The notes below the pieces were generated by a model that searched no databases, was not told where the DNA came from, and worked only from the letters and a program-made list of their open reading frames with translations. Positions 14,694 to 24,842 of a DNA stretch of 36,352 bases are shown in pieces. The stretch covers positions 1 to 36,352 of the forward strand of contig DYDE01000029.1 in the NCBI GenBank assembly GCA_020718065.1. Direction: 5' to 3'. Source of the DNA: Marinifilum sp. GTDB taxonomy: Bacteria; Bacteroidota; Bacteroidia; Bacteroidales; CG2-30-32-10. Both the position numbers and the translations under genes were made by a program. Each line of letters opens with the position of its first letter. Position 1 is the first letter of the stretch.

Positions 14694-17600
14694 TTATTCT
14701 ACCAAAACAAAAGCTGCCCAATAATAAGAATCGTACTTTAGTTTCATATTATTCTGAGCAATTCTAAAAGCTTCACGAATTGGTTTTCCTGAAAGCATTT
14801 CTTTGTAAAAATATTCCATCAGTTCTACCGTTTGTGCATCAGGAACTTGCCATAAACTCATGACAATATATTTTACCCCAGCCATTTTAAAAGCCCTTAG
14901 TAAACCATAAACTCCTTCATTTCCTTTTAATTCTCCTAAACCAGTTTCACAAGCGGATAATACCACCAATTTTGTATTGCTTAAATTGAGATTTGAAATT
15001 TCATAAGCTGTTAATACTCCATCTTCTATGCCTTCTAATGGTTTTATTCCCTTCCATGTTCTGTTAGCTCCTGCAAATAATAAACCGGTGCGAAATAAGG
15101 GATTTAGATTATGTACAAAGCTATTTTCAAGTAATGTAAATTCCGTCCCTTTATCAGGCATAGGGAAACTAAAACCATGTGTAGCTATATGTATTAATGA
15201 AGGAGATGTTTTATTTTCTTTAATTTTTTCTTCCAGACAGTCATAACCAGTAAAATAAGAAGTTTTAATCTTTTTGTTTTTTAATAAATCATTTATATTA
15301 TTAGCTTCAATTGCAGTTCCTTTAAGATAATTCCATTTAGGTAAATCATTTCTTACAGAATCAGTTTTATTAAAATCACCTCTTAATTGTGTTTCATCAA
15401 TATTTATATTTTGAGCAAGAGATTTGATATATAAATTATCTCCATCGTATTGAATACCTCCATATACAACCGCATTATCAAATTTTAAAGGCTTGTCGTC
15501 TTTATTATCAATAAATATTCTGGTGCTTGTAAGCTGATTAAGGTTATATATGTCAGACAATAATTTCTTATCAGGTGTTGGAATAGCAGCAAAAGAAATC
15601 TGATTAAAAATACCTACTGGTGAAAAATATATGTTTTTTACACCTACGAGGGAAGATTCGATTGGTTCCCAAATATAATTATATAAACGTAATCCTTTTT
15701 TACTGTCTGATTTATATAATAGTTGAAGAAAAGTAGGATCGCTCCAAGATAAATCACCAACCATTTTCTGTAAAACAGTTTCATTGCATAAAGGAATGAA
15801 TTGTGGATATTTGTAATTTGGTCTAATAATCAATGCAGCATAGAGAATGCTGTCATTTGCGGTGTTGTCTTTTATATTTGATAAACAATTGATTCTTATA
15901 AATTCAATAGTAGCATCTGTTTCTTTCAGATTCTTTTTTATTTGTGTCCAATCCTGAGCAAAAAGTTCATTATCTTTATTAAAATCATTGTATTTAGAAA
16001 CCAGTTCTTTTTCTAATATATTAGCTTGTTCTTCGATGGTGTCTGTATTTTCGAAACGATCTTTGGCAGGAAGAGAATATAATTTTGATAATTGCTGCTT
16101 TGTCCCAATCCACTTATTATATATTTCAATTAAATCTTTTTCATTACTATTAAGAATCGCATTTTTCATTTTATTGGAAGATTGCAAAAGTATCCCCTTA
16201 TTGATAAGTTCGTTGTTATAAACGGATCCAAAAATGGATGGATTGTTTTCTTTGTTTTTCATGGCAAATGAAATATACATATCATTGTAATGTAATAAGG
16301 GCTTAAGGTAATTTTCTTTTTCAGATTCAGAAAGAAAAGAGAAATTGTCTTTTATAAGTTCATAATTAAGTAGCATAGCTTTGGTGTAATATTTCTCTGC
16401 TTCCTGATACTTATTGGCACTTTCATAAATATAAGCAAGACTAAACATTGTTTCAGAGCAAACAGGATTATTTTCACCAAAAACAGATTGTTTTAATTTT
16501 AATGCTTTCAGGCAATATTCTTCGGCTTTATCAAGCTTTAAAGCGCTATTATACAACAATGCTAAGTTATGGTAACTTACAGCAAGGTCCGGATAATCTT
16601 CACCAAATGTTTTTTTTTCAATTTCAATGGACTTTAAATATAAAGGTTCTGCTTTTTCAAATTGTCCGGTATTTCGGTACAATTCAGCAAGATTATTCAA
16701 ATGTGCTGCATAATGAGAATGTTCCATTCCTATAGAAATACTGTCAACTTTTAAAGAAGTGGTAAAATAATCAACCGCTTTATTGGTCCATTCATTAGAT
16801 TCTTTATTATTGTCTGAAACAATAGCTTTGGCAAGATACAAAGCACCAATGTTGTTTAGTATTGTTGAATAATTTAAATTTTTTTCACCATAAATCTTTT
16901 TATATTTTTCGAGCACCTCTAGGTAACATTTTTCTGATTTGCTATAATTCCCTGTTTGATAATAAAAAACACCAAGGCTAAGAAGGGAGGAAGCATACAC
17001 AGGGTGATCAATTCCAAGTTTAACTTTTGTAATTCTAACAGCTTCTAAAAGATATTCTTCGGCTTTTTTATTGTTTCCAATATGTATCATATTGTTGGCA
17101 AGGTTGCTGAGCATATTTACATTGTCAGGATGATCTTTTCCAAAAGCATAATGCTCAATTTTTAATGATCTATTTAATAATTCCTCAGCTATATCATAAT
17201 TTCCTGTTTCTAAGTAGAATTCACCGAAATTATTCAAAAAAGCAGCATATTCGGGATGCATATCACCATATACTTTTTCAAAAATCATTTTGCATTTATT
17301 ATAGGTGATTTCTGCAAGCTGAAAATTGCCAATTATGCTGTACAAGCCGGCCAGACTATTCAATGTGTTAGCATAGGAGGCATGATATTCTCCTACTACT
17401 TTCTTTTGAATTGCTAATGCTTTACTTAATAATTTTTCAGCATTTACATAATCGCCTTTGTTCATTTTAATATTCCCAATATTGTATAGCGTTATTGCAT
17501 AATCGTTATGGTTTTCTCCCTGAATTTCCTTTCTGAGTTGTAAGGATTTCTCGAATGTTTTTTCAGCAGCATCAAAATCGCCTATATTCTCATATAGCAT

Positions 17601-18812
17601 TGCAAGGTTATTTAGGGAAGTAACATATTCAGCATATTTTTCACCATAAAGCCCTTTTTGTATTTCTAAAGCTTTATTGGTCAATTCTATGGCTTCTTTG
17701 TATTTTCCGTTTGATGAATAAATAGATGCCATATTATTTAAAGCAACTGCGTAATTGGGATTGGTTTCACCATATATCGTTTTATAAATTTCAAGAGCCT
17801 GTTCAAGAACCTGCTCTGCTTCCTTGATTTTTCCCATATTTTCATACAACACACCCAAATTGGATAGGGTAAGTGCATAAAAGTCACTTTCTTTATTAAA
17901 GACTTTTTCCTTAATTTTTAAAGTTTGCAAATACATATCTTCTGCTTGTATATTTTTTCCTTGTTTCTCATATGTAACGGCAAGGTTATTAAGGGCAGTA
18001 GCATAATTGGCCGAGTTTTTTCCATAAAATTCGGCACATATATCTACATATTTTTGAAAGGTTTTTTCTGAGGTTGTATACATGCCAGCAAGTATATAAA
18101 ATTCTCCAAGACTATTGAGGGATGCAATATAGTTTTTGGATTTTTTACCATACATGGAATCCATTAGATCAACTGCTCCAGTATAAAATGGCTCTGCTTT
18201 ATCGAACATCCCGTGAGAAACATAGAAAGGAGCTATAACATTGATTGTTTGCATGTACAAAGTATCAGTTGTTTTATAGTTGCTTTTAATAACCTCAAAA
18301 ACATCATTATATATTTCTTCTGCTTTATCGTAACTACCTGCAATACTATATATGTTTGCCTGTTGATTTGCAATATTTATATAATCCATGCTGTTTTTAC
18401 CCTGGTCATTTATTATAAAATCAATTACTTCTTCCATCAGGGGATAAGCCAAAGAATACTTCTTTATGTAAGTATAATTGACAGCCAGATTATAAGTAAC
18501 AAGAATATAAGTGTAATTATTTTTACCATAAAGCTTTCTGCAGATCAACTGAGTTTCTTTATATGCATCTACAGCCTTATCATAATCTTGCAGGCTATAA
18601 TAAGCAAAAGCCATATACCTGAGAACTACTAAATAGTTTGTGTCCTTTTGTCCAATAAGGTTTAGTGTTTTTTCTCCAGTTTGTATGACTTTATCAAATT
18701 TCTGTTCCTGAAATTCCTGTAAAAAGGTATCATAAGATTCTTGCCAGTTTTGTGAATATGAAATTAAAAAACTGGGAAATAGGAGAACAAGGAGAATGAA
18801 AATTTTTTTCAT
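14694..18812 (-). CDS. Exported TPR-CHAT protein (caspase-like protease with long TPR array)
   Basis: The protein has 1372 residues. A signal sequence (MKKIFILLVLLFPSFLISYS) is followed by a TPR array (~25-850) of the kinesin-light-chain type, with ~42-residue units such as YATALNNLAVTYEKQGK and spacers like GENHNDYA. A linker (~850-1050) leads to a CHAT domain ending at the C-terminus. The protease dyad is intact: H1212 in HIATHGF and C1288 in LSACETGLGELKG. CHAT proteases are relatives of caspases and separase, and in the known TPR-CHAT (Craspase) case the TPR part binds regulators. Most known ones are cytoplasmic, so the signal peptide is notable. It starts 50 bases after the glycosyltransferase gene and is probably co-transcribed with it. 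The substrate is unknown. Confidence 0.9.
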   Translation of the reverse strand: MKKIFILLVLLFPSFLISYSQNWQESYDTFLQEFQEQKFDKVIQTGEKTLNLIGQKDTNYLVVLRYMAFAYYSLQDYDKAVDAYKETQLICRKLYGKNNYTYILVTYNLAVNYTYIKKYSLAYPLMEEVIDFIINDQGKNSMDYINIANQQANIYSIAGSYDKAEEIYNDVFEVIKSNYKTTDTLYMQTINVIAPFYVSHGMFDKAEPFYTGAVDLMDSMYGKKSKNYIASLNSLGEFYILAGMYTTSEKTFQKYVDICAEFYGKNSANYATALNNLAVTYEKQGKNIQAEDMYLQTLKIKEKVFNKESDFYALTLSNLGVLYENMGKIKEAEQVLEQALEIYKTIYGETNPNYAVALNNMASIYSSNGKYKEAIELTNKALEIQKGLYGEKYAEYVTSLNNLAMLYENIGDFDAAEKTFEKSLQLRKEIQGENHNDYAITLYNIGNIKMNKGDYVNAEKLLSKALAIQKKVVGEYHASYANTLNSLAGLYSIIGNFQLAEITYNKCKMIFEKVYGDMHPEYAAFLNNFGEFYLETGNYDIAEELLNRSLKIEHYAFGKDHPDNVNMLSNLANNMIHIGNNKKAEEYLLEAVRITKVKLGIDHPVYASSLLSLGVFYYQTGNYSKSEKCYLEVLEKYKKIYGEKNLNYSTILNNIGALYLAKAIVSDNNKESNEWTNKAVDYFTTSLKVDSISIGMEHSHYAAHLNNLAELYRNTGQFEKAEPLYLKSIEIEKKTFGEDYPDLAVSYHNLALLYNSALKLDKAEEYCLKALKLKQSVFGENNPVCSETMFSLAYIYESANKYQEAEKYYTKAMLLNYELIKDNFSFLSESEKENYLKPLLHYNDMYISFAMKNKENNPSIFGSVYNNELINKGILLQSSNKMKNAILNSNEKDLIEIYNKWIGTKQQLSKLYSLPAKDRFENTDTIEEQANILEKELVSKYNDFNKDNELFAQDWTQIKKNLKETDATIEFIRINCLSNIKDNTANDSILYAALIIRPNYKYPQFIPLCNETVLQKMVGDLSWSDPTFLQLLYKSDSKKGLRLYNYIWEPIESSLVGVKNIYFSPVGIFNQISFAAIPTPDKKLLSDIYNLNQLTSTRIFIDNKDDKPLKFDNAVVYGGIQYDGDNLYIKSLAQNINIDETQLRGDFNKTDSVRNDLPKWNYLKGTAIEANNINDLLKNKKIKTSYFTGYDCLEEKIKENKTSPSLIHIATHGFSFPMPDKGTEFTLLENSFVHNLNPLFRTGLLFAGANRTWKGIKPLEGIEDGVLTAYEISNLNLSNTKLVVLSACETGLGELKGNEGVYGLLRAFKMAGVKYIVMSLWQVPDAQTVELMEYFYKEMLSGKPIREAFRIAQNNMKLKYDSYYWAAFVLVE

Positions 18813-18862
18813 AGAATTCCTTTTTATTAATTGTGTATTTTATAAAACTAATTATGAGTAAT

Positions 18863-20800
18863 TTACCAAGGAAAGAATAATTTTTCTTTGTAAAACCTGA
18901 TTTCTAAATTATCAATATAAAACTTTTCCTTTTTGGGATTCCAAACATATATTGCTATTTCATCATTATCTGACATCATTTTAGGGAATTCAGAATTTAG
19001 AAAAGCTTTATTCCATTTACCTTTTTCATTAAAGAATTTGAATTGATTAGCACGCCATTCTTTTGATTTTTTATCTGATTCTATTTGAAAAACAATGTGT
19101 GCATCTGTTATATCAACATCTGAATAAAAGCTTAGGCTGATCTTGTAAGATTTTACTTTTATATCTTTTGCTATTTCTGAGTATTTTATTCTAAATGTAG
19201 GTCCATATTCATGTATGGAGTCATATATGAAACTTTTTAACCCATCTTCAACAAAATTCTTCGAAATTCGGGTGGAGTCATAACCAAAATCAGTCTCATT
19301 TTCAAAACTATTGATAAGATCAAAAACAGGAGTCTGCCTTTTTATACTATTAGAAATCTTTATCTTTGAATACAAAGTAACTTTAGAATAAGTGTAGTCT
19401 TCATGCTCTATTATATAAGGATATTTAGTCATAATTATATCTTCAACTTCCGGAGCATCAGCATTGGTACTTGAATTTAGGAAATAGGGCGTTTTGCAGT
19501 CTTTTAATATTTCTTTTAATATAAATAAATCTTCTCCTCCTGTATTTTTATATTTTACAAAACTTGCCTTTTCATTTTTTTTCAAGAAATAATAATCAAT
19601 ATAATAAGGGGCAGTACAATTAATTGTTCGGGTAATATTACTATAGCCATATTTTTTATTCAGGTCAATTATTTTATAAGCTACAGATTTAAAATCAGAA
19701 AAGGGTTTGGTATTGTAAAAGTTATTCGTGTATGCAGTATTAAATGTTCCAATTATTAAAATTAAGAATACTGCAACAATGTTTAACTTCAATTTGTTTT
19801 CCGATACAAATGAAAACATAAAAATTAACAGAAATGGGAAAGAAAATATCAGAATAGAATATTGTAAAATAGGATTAAAGTATTTTGAATAAAGAAAACC
19901 AACAAGGAAATGAACAACAAACCAGCTAATTGAAATGAATTGAAATTTAGAAACTTTGATTGATTTGTAGTTAAGAACAATTGAAGCTATGAAAGAAAGT
20001 AAAATGAGTCCAACAATTAAATAAGATTCATTTAAAGAATAATACAGATATTTAAGAATAAAATTATTATCAGGTTTTCCAAGCCAGCCATCTGCCCCTC
20101 CAAGTCCACCTTTTCCAAAAAATTGATATATAAATATTTTCAGATTTGGTAAATATAAAATAAATATAACGAAAGGCATTGATAAATATAGTTTCCAATT
20201 GCTTTTATTTAAAAACACCAAACCAGTTACCCATACCATAATAACAAATAAAAAACTGAAATGGTGCGAATAAGCAGCAAATGTAAATGACAATATAAAA
20301 CCAACATAATTTAATATTCTTTTATTAATATTTCCCCAAAAAAAGTAAGTAAAAAACAAAACGGTTAATAAAGAGAATAATAATCCTGGGCTGTAAGGTC
20401 TGGCAAGTTGGCTATAAAGAATAGGAAACTGAAGGACAGCAATTGTAGCACTTGCAAGTAATCCTACATTATTATTAAACCATTTTTTTGCAATCAGGTA
20501 AGTGATATAAACAGAAATAATTCCGGCAAGTACAAATGGTAATCGAATACTTGCTTCACTCAAGCCGAATATTTTGTTCCAATAAAAAAGGAAAACCTGA
20601 ACTCCTGCAGGGTGCATATCATTTATCATTGCACCATATTTAACGAGGTCTTTTAAATTATCATACCTCAAACGATTAAGCGCACTAAGCTCATCATTAC
20701 TTAATGACCAATCGCAATAATTTATAAATCGAAGTATTAATGCAAATATTAGAATTAATATTAATACAAAACTTTCTTTTTGTTTTAATAAGTTTTTCAA
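18863..20800 (-). CDS. GT39/ArnT-type membrane glycosyltransferase with C-terminal soluble domain
   Basis: A 645-residue GT-C enzyme. The first lumenal/periplasmic loop holds the acidic pair D36-E37 in SLSNDELSAL, the usual catalytic position in PMT/ArnT enzymes. QFPILYSQLARPYSPGLLF is also typical. About ten membrane helices cover ~10-365. Such enzymes use polyprenyl-phosphate sugars and act outside the inner membrane on lipids or proteins. Residues ~365-645 are soluble. The last ~160 (NSFENETDFGYDS ... FYIDNLEIRFY) look like a beta-sandwich, carbohydrate-binding-like domain, which is unusual for ArnT. It lies between a sensor phosphatase gene (101 bases upstream) and the TPR-CHAT gene (50 bases downstream). 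The donor and acceptor cannot be told. Confidence 0.82.
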   Translation of the reverse strand: MKNLLKQKESFVLILILIFALILRFINYCDWSLSNDELSALNRLRYDNLKDLVKYGAMINDMHPAGVQVFLFYWNKIFGLSEASIRLPFVLAGIISVYITYLIAKKWFNNNVGLLASATIAVLQFPILYSQLARPYSPGLLFSLLTVLFFTYFFWGNINKRILNYVGFILSFTFAAYSHHFSFLFVIMVWVTGLVFLNKSNWKLYLSMPFVIFILYLPNLKIFIYQFFGKGGLGGADGWLGKPDNNFILKYLYYSLNESYLIVGLILLSFIASIVLNYKSIKVSKFQFISISWFVVHFLVGFLYSKYFNPILQYSILIFSFPFLLIFMFSFVSENKLKLNIVAVFLILIIGTFNTAYTNNFYNTKPFSDFKSVAYKIIDLNKKYGYSNITRTINCTAPYYIDYYFLKKNEKASFVKYKNTGGEDLFILKEILKDCKTPYFLNSSTNADAPEVEDIIMTKYPYIIEHEDYTYSKVTLYSKIKISNSIKRQTPVFDLINSFENETDFGYDSTRISKNFVEDGLKSFIYDSIHEYGPTFRIKYSEIAKDIKVKSYKISLSFYSDVDITDAHIVFQIESDKKSKEWRANQFKFFNEKGKWNKAFLNSEFPKMMSDNDEIAIYVWNPKKEKFYIDNLEIRFYKEKLFFPW

Positions 20801-20901
20801 TTTAGGTGTTTTAAAATTCCGGCTAATTTATTTATTTTTTTTTATATTGTAAAAATGCTTGATATCATTTATATTTAAAGCTGCAATTTAGCTTTTTCTA
20901 T

Positions 20902-23900
20902 TTAAACCTTAAACCCAATTACCAAAATGTCATCCAATTGCTGATGTTCTTTTCCCATCCATTCAGCAAGTCGTTTTTTTAGTATTTCTTTTTGTTCGGG
21001 CATCGGTTTTTCATATATCTCAAGCAATATTTTTCTAAAATTTACTGCCATTAATTTATAACCTTCTTCTCCTCCAAATTGATCCTGAAATCCGTCTGAA
21101 TTAAGATAAATAGTAGTTGGAATTTCAATATTTATTGTATGGTTGGTAAAAACTTTATATTCAGAATTTTGTTTCCCTCCAATACCGTACCTATTTCCTC
21201 TAATAACATTCATTACTCCATTTTGAATATAGGTTAGGGAATTCATTGCACCTGCATATTCAAGAGTTTTTCCTTTATCTTTTATCACAACAAGAGCGAT
21301 ATCCATTCCATCAGCATTATCACTTTTATCTTGTTGCAAAGAAGTTCTGATTGCCGTATGAAGTTTACTTAAAATCAAGGCAGCATCTGGTGGGTTGCGT
21401 TCCACAATATCATTTAGTAAACTGTAACCAATCATCGACATAAAAGCACCAGGTATTCCATGCCCAGTGCAATCCACTGCTGCAATTACTTCAACACTTT
21501 CTTTTTGCTTGCCCTGTAATGTAAGAGTTTCTTCAACTTTCTTTGTTAGAAAATAAAAATCACCACTCACAATATCTCTTGGTTTGAAAAAAATAAAATG
21601 GTCTTTAACATTTAGATTTCCGAAAGTATCAGGAGGCGGAAGCATTGCTTGTTGAATACGTTTGGCATAATTGATACTATTGGTAATGTTTTCATTTTTT
21701 AATTCAATTTCGTGTTTTTGACGGACAACCTCTTGTGTTCTTTCTTCAACAATTTTTTCGAGTCTGTGTTTTTCTTTTACTAATCTTCTCGAATTGATTT
21801 TTACTAATAATGTAACTAAACCTGCGAGAGATAATACATACAATATGTATGCCCACCATGTTCTATACCATGGCGGTAGAATTCTGAATTTAAATTCAGC
21901 AATAGTACTTTCATTATCAAATATGTTTCTTGCTTTTACCCTGAATACGTACTTTCCGGCTGGCAAACTACTATATTCTTTTATATGGTTACTAGTCCAA
22001 TCAGACCATATTGTATCCAAACCTTCCATATAATATTGAAACAGTGTGCTGGATTCGTTATCAAAAAATGGTGCAGCATACTCAAAAGTAAGCGAATTAT
22101 GTTTGTATTTTATTCTGGGATTGTCTGTTTTATTTTGGGTATGAGTAATTCCATATGTTTTTGAATAATCATTATATGTATAATTACTTCCACCATAAAT
22201 AACAGAATCTTTACCAATTATCACTTTTCGGATTAGAGCATTAAATTTCTTTTTAGAATTAGTTTGGATATTGTTATTAAAAACATATAACCCCTGAGAA
22301 CCACTTACCCATACAATTCCGTCAAGGTCAGGATATATTGTTTCAACAGTCATTTCAGGGAATAGCTTTATGGACTCATCGTGTCTGCGGTATGTGCCAT
22401 TATTGTTTTTTATAAAAAATACTATTCCTGAATAAAAATCACTTTTAACCCGCATCCAGCAATTACCTTTTCTATCCTGAATGATTGATAAAACTTTATA
22501 TGTTCCATTTGAAAAATCTGTCCCAAATTTATTATCAGGTTTAAAATCTAGTTGTTTTTTATTTTTTATTTGAGAAATGTATAGTCCTTTTCTTGTTGAA
22601 AGTACTGATTTGCCATCTATACAAAAAACACCATTTTCTAATAAGGTTGGTAATCCATTTGCTTCATTATATTTCTGAATAAAAAGTTTTTTGGGAAACA
22701 AATTGTAAGCAATACTATCTTTCTTATTGCCATACTCAGGAGGTGTTTTATAAATAATGTTGGTATCTGAAATAATAATATTAAAAGCCTCACCATTGTT
22801 GTTTGCCAGCCATAGATTGCCAATAGTGTCTTCAGTAATGCCCGTTATATTATCTTTAATTTCTTCTATATTACCTTCGTCAATCCATTTTCCATTTTGA
22901 TAACTTATAACATTAATTCCAATATTCATTGCAATATAAATTCTGTACTTGTTTTTTTTAGAACGATAGAGTTTGTTAATAATTCCGGGAAATCCCTTCA
23001 CAGCTTTTACCAGTGTATAGGCTTGTTTTTTGTTTTTAGGGTTATATGCAACTTTATAATTAGGTTTTATAAGTGTAGCTTCATCGCCATTAATTAATTG
23101 TAACCCATTTTTTGAACCAAGTAATATCTTTTGTTCAATTTTTGTAGGAGGTTTTATATTTCTGTTAAATATTTTGTAGTTCTTTTTTTTCTTATCCTTG
23201 CTTTCAATTAATACTTCTACAGGAAACGTTAACCAATCTGAGGTTGATGTAACCTTTTTTACCTTCATAAACTGATGCGTATTCAATGTGTCTTTCATAT
23301 AATACACTTCACCTAGCGTTCTTACATAAAGTATTTTTTCATTTCTTATTACATCTGTAATAATGTCTTTTACATCCGATGCTTCATTTATTTTTCTGAT
23401 GGTTGAATTGATCTGCGTTTTAGATATACCGTATGCTGAAGTCATCCATAAAAGGTTATTATCATAGTCTTTGTTGTTATAAATGTTATTGATTTGTTCA
23501 GTAGGTAAACCTGCTAATTTATTATATTGTTCAATTATTTTGCGTTTTTTTCCTAATAGTTTTCTGGCAATCACCATGGTTCCTTTATTTAAGGTTGAGA
23601 AAACAAATACATCAGGCAAGATAGTCGCACTTAATATAGATATTTCATCTAAATACATATCAGTTTCTGAATCGAAGTTCATAAAACCTTGGTTGAACTT
23701 ATAAAAGTAGATCCCTTTTTCTGTACATACAACTACCCTATCTGAAGCATATGGAAGAATAGCTATTGTTTTCCATTTTAAAAAGTTTTTCTTTTTAACA
23801 GGTACCAATTGTTTATTGATCAATTGTGAAAGCCCCAAGTCTTTTTGGTCTACAAAAATTGCATCACCTGCTGCAAAAGAATTGTTATAAAGCGTTTTTG

Positions 23901-24438
23901 CTTTAATAATGGTTGGCTTGGGAATATCAATATTCTCTTCATTATTAGTAACAGTAATATATTGTGGATAAATTATCAAAGACTGACTAGTTTGAAAACA
24001 TATTGTTTTAGATGTTATTAAAACCTTACCAATTCCTTCTTTTTGTGCTTCATTAATTTTTATATCTTTTGAGAGAGAGGTGTATAATAACTCACCAGAA
24101 GTATTTGGTTTCAAAAAACCAAATTCAACGCCGGTACTAACATATATAGTTCCTAAGCTATCTATAGCAATTGAAAGCACAGGATAATCTCTTTTGATTT
24201 CTATTTTTCTCCATACTACTCCATCGTATTCGAGCACATACCCAATATTTCCAACATAGATAACACCTTGTTTATCTTGTACAATTGTATAATTCTCAGG
24301 CGATGCCAAATAATCCTTCGAGGTATAATTAAAAATCATAGGAGTTCCATAAGGAATGGAAGTGTTCTGGCAAAATATTTTTAAACTCGAAATTATTATC
24401 AGTTGATATATAAGTAAAATTAGAATGTATCTTTTCAT
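20902..24438 (-). CDS. Periplasmic sensor with Y_Y_Y domain and SpoIIE (PP2C) phosphatase output
   Basis: The protein has 1178 residues with the same design as the gene at 6594-9989. A signal sequence (~1-23, ending IFCQ) is followed by a propeller-like region whose blades are degenerate (ITEDTIGNLWLANNNGE, IYPDLDGIVWVSGSQGLYVF). A Y_Y_Y domain follows (~790-855), then a membrane helix (~861-881, WWAYILYVLSLAGLVTLLV), a coiled coil (LEKIVEERTQEVVRQKHEIE) and the phosphatase (~945-1178). Metal-site aspartates are intact in IVSGDFYF (D960), VDCTGHGIPGAFMS, NSDGFQDQFGG and LDDILVIG. It is first of three same-strand genes and would pass an extracytoplasmic signal to a cytoplasmic phosphoserine protein. 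The ligand and target are unknown. Confidence 0.88.
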   Translation of the reverse strand: MKRYILILLIYQLIIISSLKIFCQNTSIPYGTPMIFNYTSKDYLASPENYTIVQDKQGVIYVGNIGYVLEYDGVVWRKIEIKRDYPVLSIAIDSLGTIYVSTGVEFGFLKPNTSGELLYTSLSKDIKINEAQKEGIGKVLITSKTICFQTSQSLIIYPQYITVTNNEENIDIPKPTIIKAKTLYNNSFAAGDAIFVDQKDLGLSQLINKQLVPVKKKNFLKWKTIAILPYASDRVVVCTEKGIYFYKFNQGFMNFDSETDMYLDEISILSATILPDVFVFSTLNKGTMVIARKLLGKKRKIIEQYNKLAGLPTEQINNIYNNKDYDNNLLWMTSAYGISKTQINSTIRKINEASDVKDIITDVIRNEKILYVRTLGEVYYMKDTLNTHQFMKVKKVTSTSDWLTFPVEVLIESKDKKKKNYKIFNRNIKPPTKIEQKILLGSKNGLQLINGDEATLIKPNYKVAYNPKNKKQAYTLVKAVKGFPGIINKLYRSKKNKYRIYIAMNIGINVISYQNGKWIDEGNIEEIKDNITGITEDTIGNLWLANNNGEAFNIIISDTNIIYKTPPEYGNKKDSIAYNLFPKKLFIQKYNEANGLPTLLENGVFCIDGKSVLSTRKGLYISQIKNKKQLDFKPDNKFGTDFSNGTYKVLSIIQDRKGNCWMRVKSDFYSGIVFFIKNNNGTYRRHDESIKLFPEMTVETIYPDLDGIVWVSGSQGLYVFNNNIQTNSKKKFNALIRKVIIGKDSVIYGGSNYTYNDYSKTYGITHTQNKTDNPRIKYKHNSLTFEYAAPFFDNESSTLFQYYMEGLDTIWSDWTSNHIKEYSSLPAGKYVFRVKARNIFDNESTIAEFKFRILPPWYRTWWAYILYVLSLAGLVTLLVKINSRRLVKEKHRLEKIVEERTQEVVRQKHEIELKNENITNSINYAKRIQQAMLPPPDTFGNLNVKDHFIFFKPRDIVSGDFYFLTKKVEETLTLQGKQKESVEVIAAVDCTGHGIPGAFMSMIGYSLLNDIVERNPPDAALILSKLHTAIRTSLQQDKSDNADGMDIALVVIKDKGKTLEYAGAMNSLTYIQNGVMNVIRGNRYGIGGKQNSEYKVFTNHTINIEIPTTIYLNSDGFQDQFGGEEGYKLMAVNFRKILLEIYEKPMPEQKEILKKRLAEWMGKEHQQLDDILVIGFKV

Positions 24439-24667
24439 AATAAAGATGAAATTAAATTATTGATAAATATAAACAATAATGGAATTTATTTGGTCATTGT
24501 TGATAATATTTTATTAGTTTTTTTATATAGTTTAATTTAGAAACAAATAAAAAATTAATATAAATTAATCAATATCAAACAATTTAAGTGAAAATGTTTA
24601 TATTATTAAACTGAGTTCGGGATAAAATTTGATATTGGATAATAACAAATATAGCTTTATTAATGTT

Positions 24668-24693
24668 TTTGGTGATAAAAATAAGTCACCAAA
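24668..24693. repeat. Inverted repeat TTTGGTGA / TCACCAAA
   Basis: TTTGGTGA (24668-24675) and TCACCAAA (24686-24693) are perfect inverted copies with a 10-base spacer. No T-run follows, so it is not an obvious terminator. An operator or a fragment of a dispersed repeat is possible. Confidence 0.5.
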
Positions 24694-24842
24694 GTACCAA
24701 AACACTTAATAACATTAAAATATTCATTCAAAGCGTACTTAAATTTAAGCATAGATTGTTGAAAGACTTCCTGATATAAATTTAGTTCTACGAATATTCC
24801 TTTGAAAAATTTATCACTTATTTAGGGTTAAATGTGTTTATA

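Noticed and set aside
18213-18632. 139-residue + strand frame inside the TPR-CHAT gene
   Set aside because: Antisense to a well-supported TPR region; no domain or start signal. The same reasoning applies to other long antisense frames, such as 1476-1865 and 4109-4573.
20876-20897. AAAGCT/AGCTTT hairpin between the sensor and glycosyltransferase genes as a terminator
   Set aside because: Six-bp stem, and the T-run lies on the + side, wrong for the minus-strand genes. It does not argue against co-transcription.
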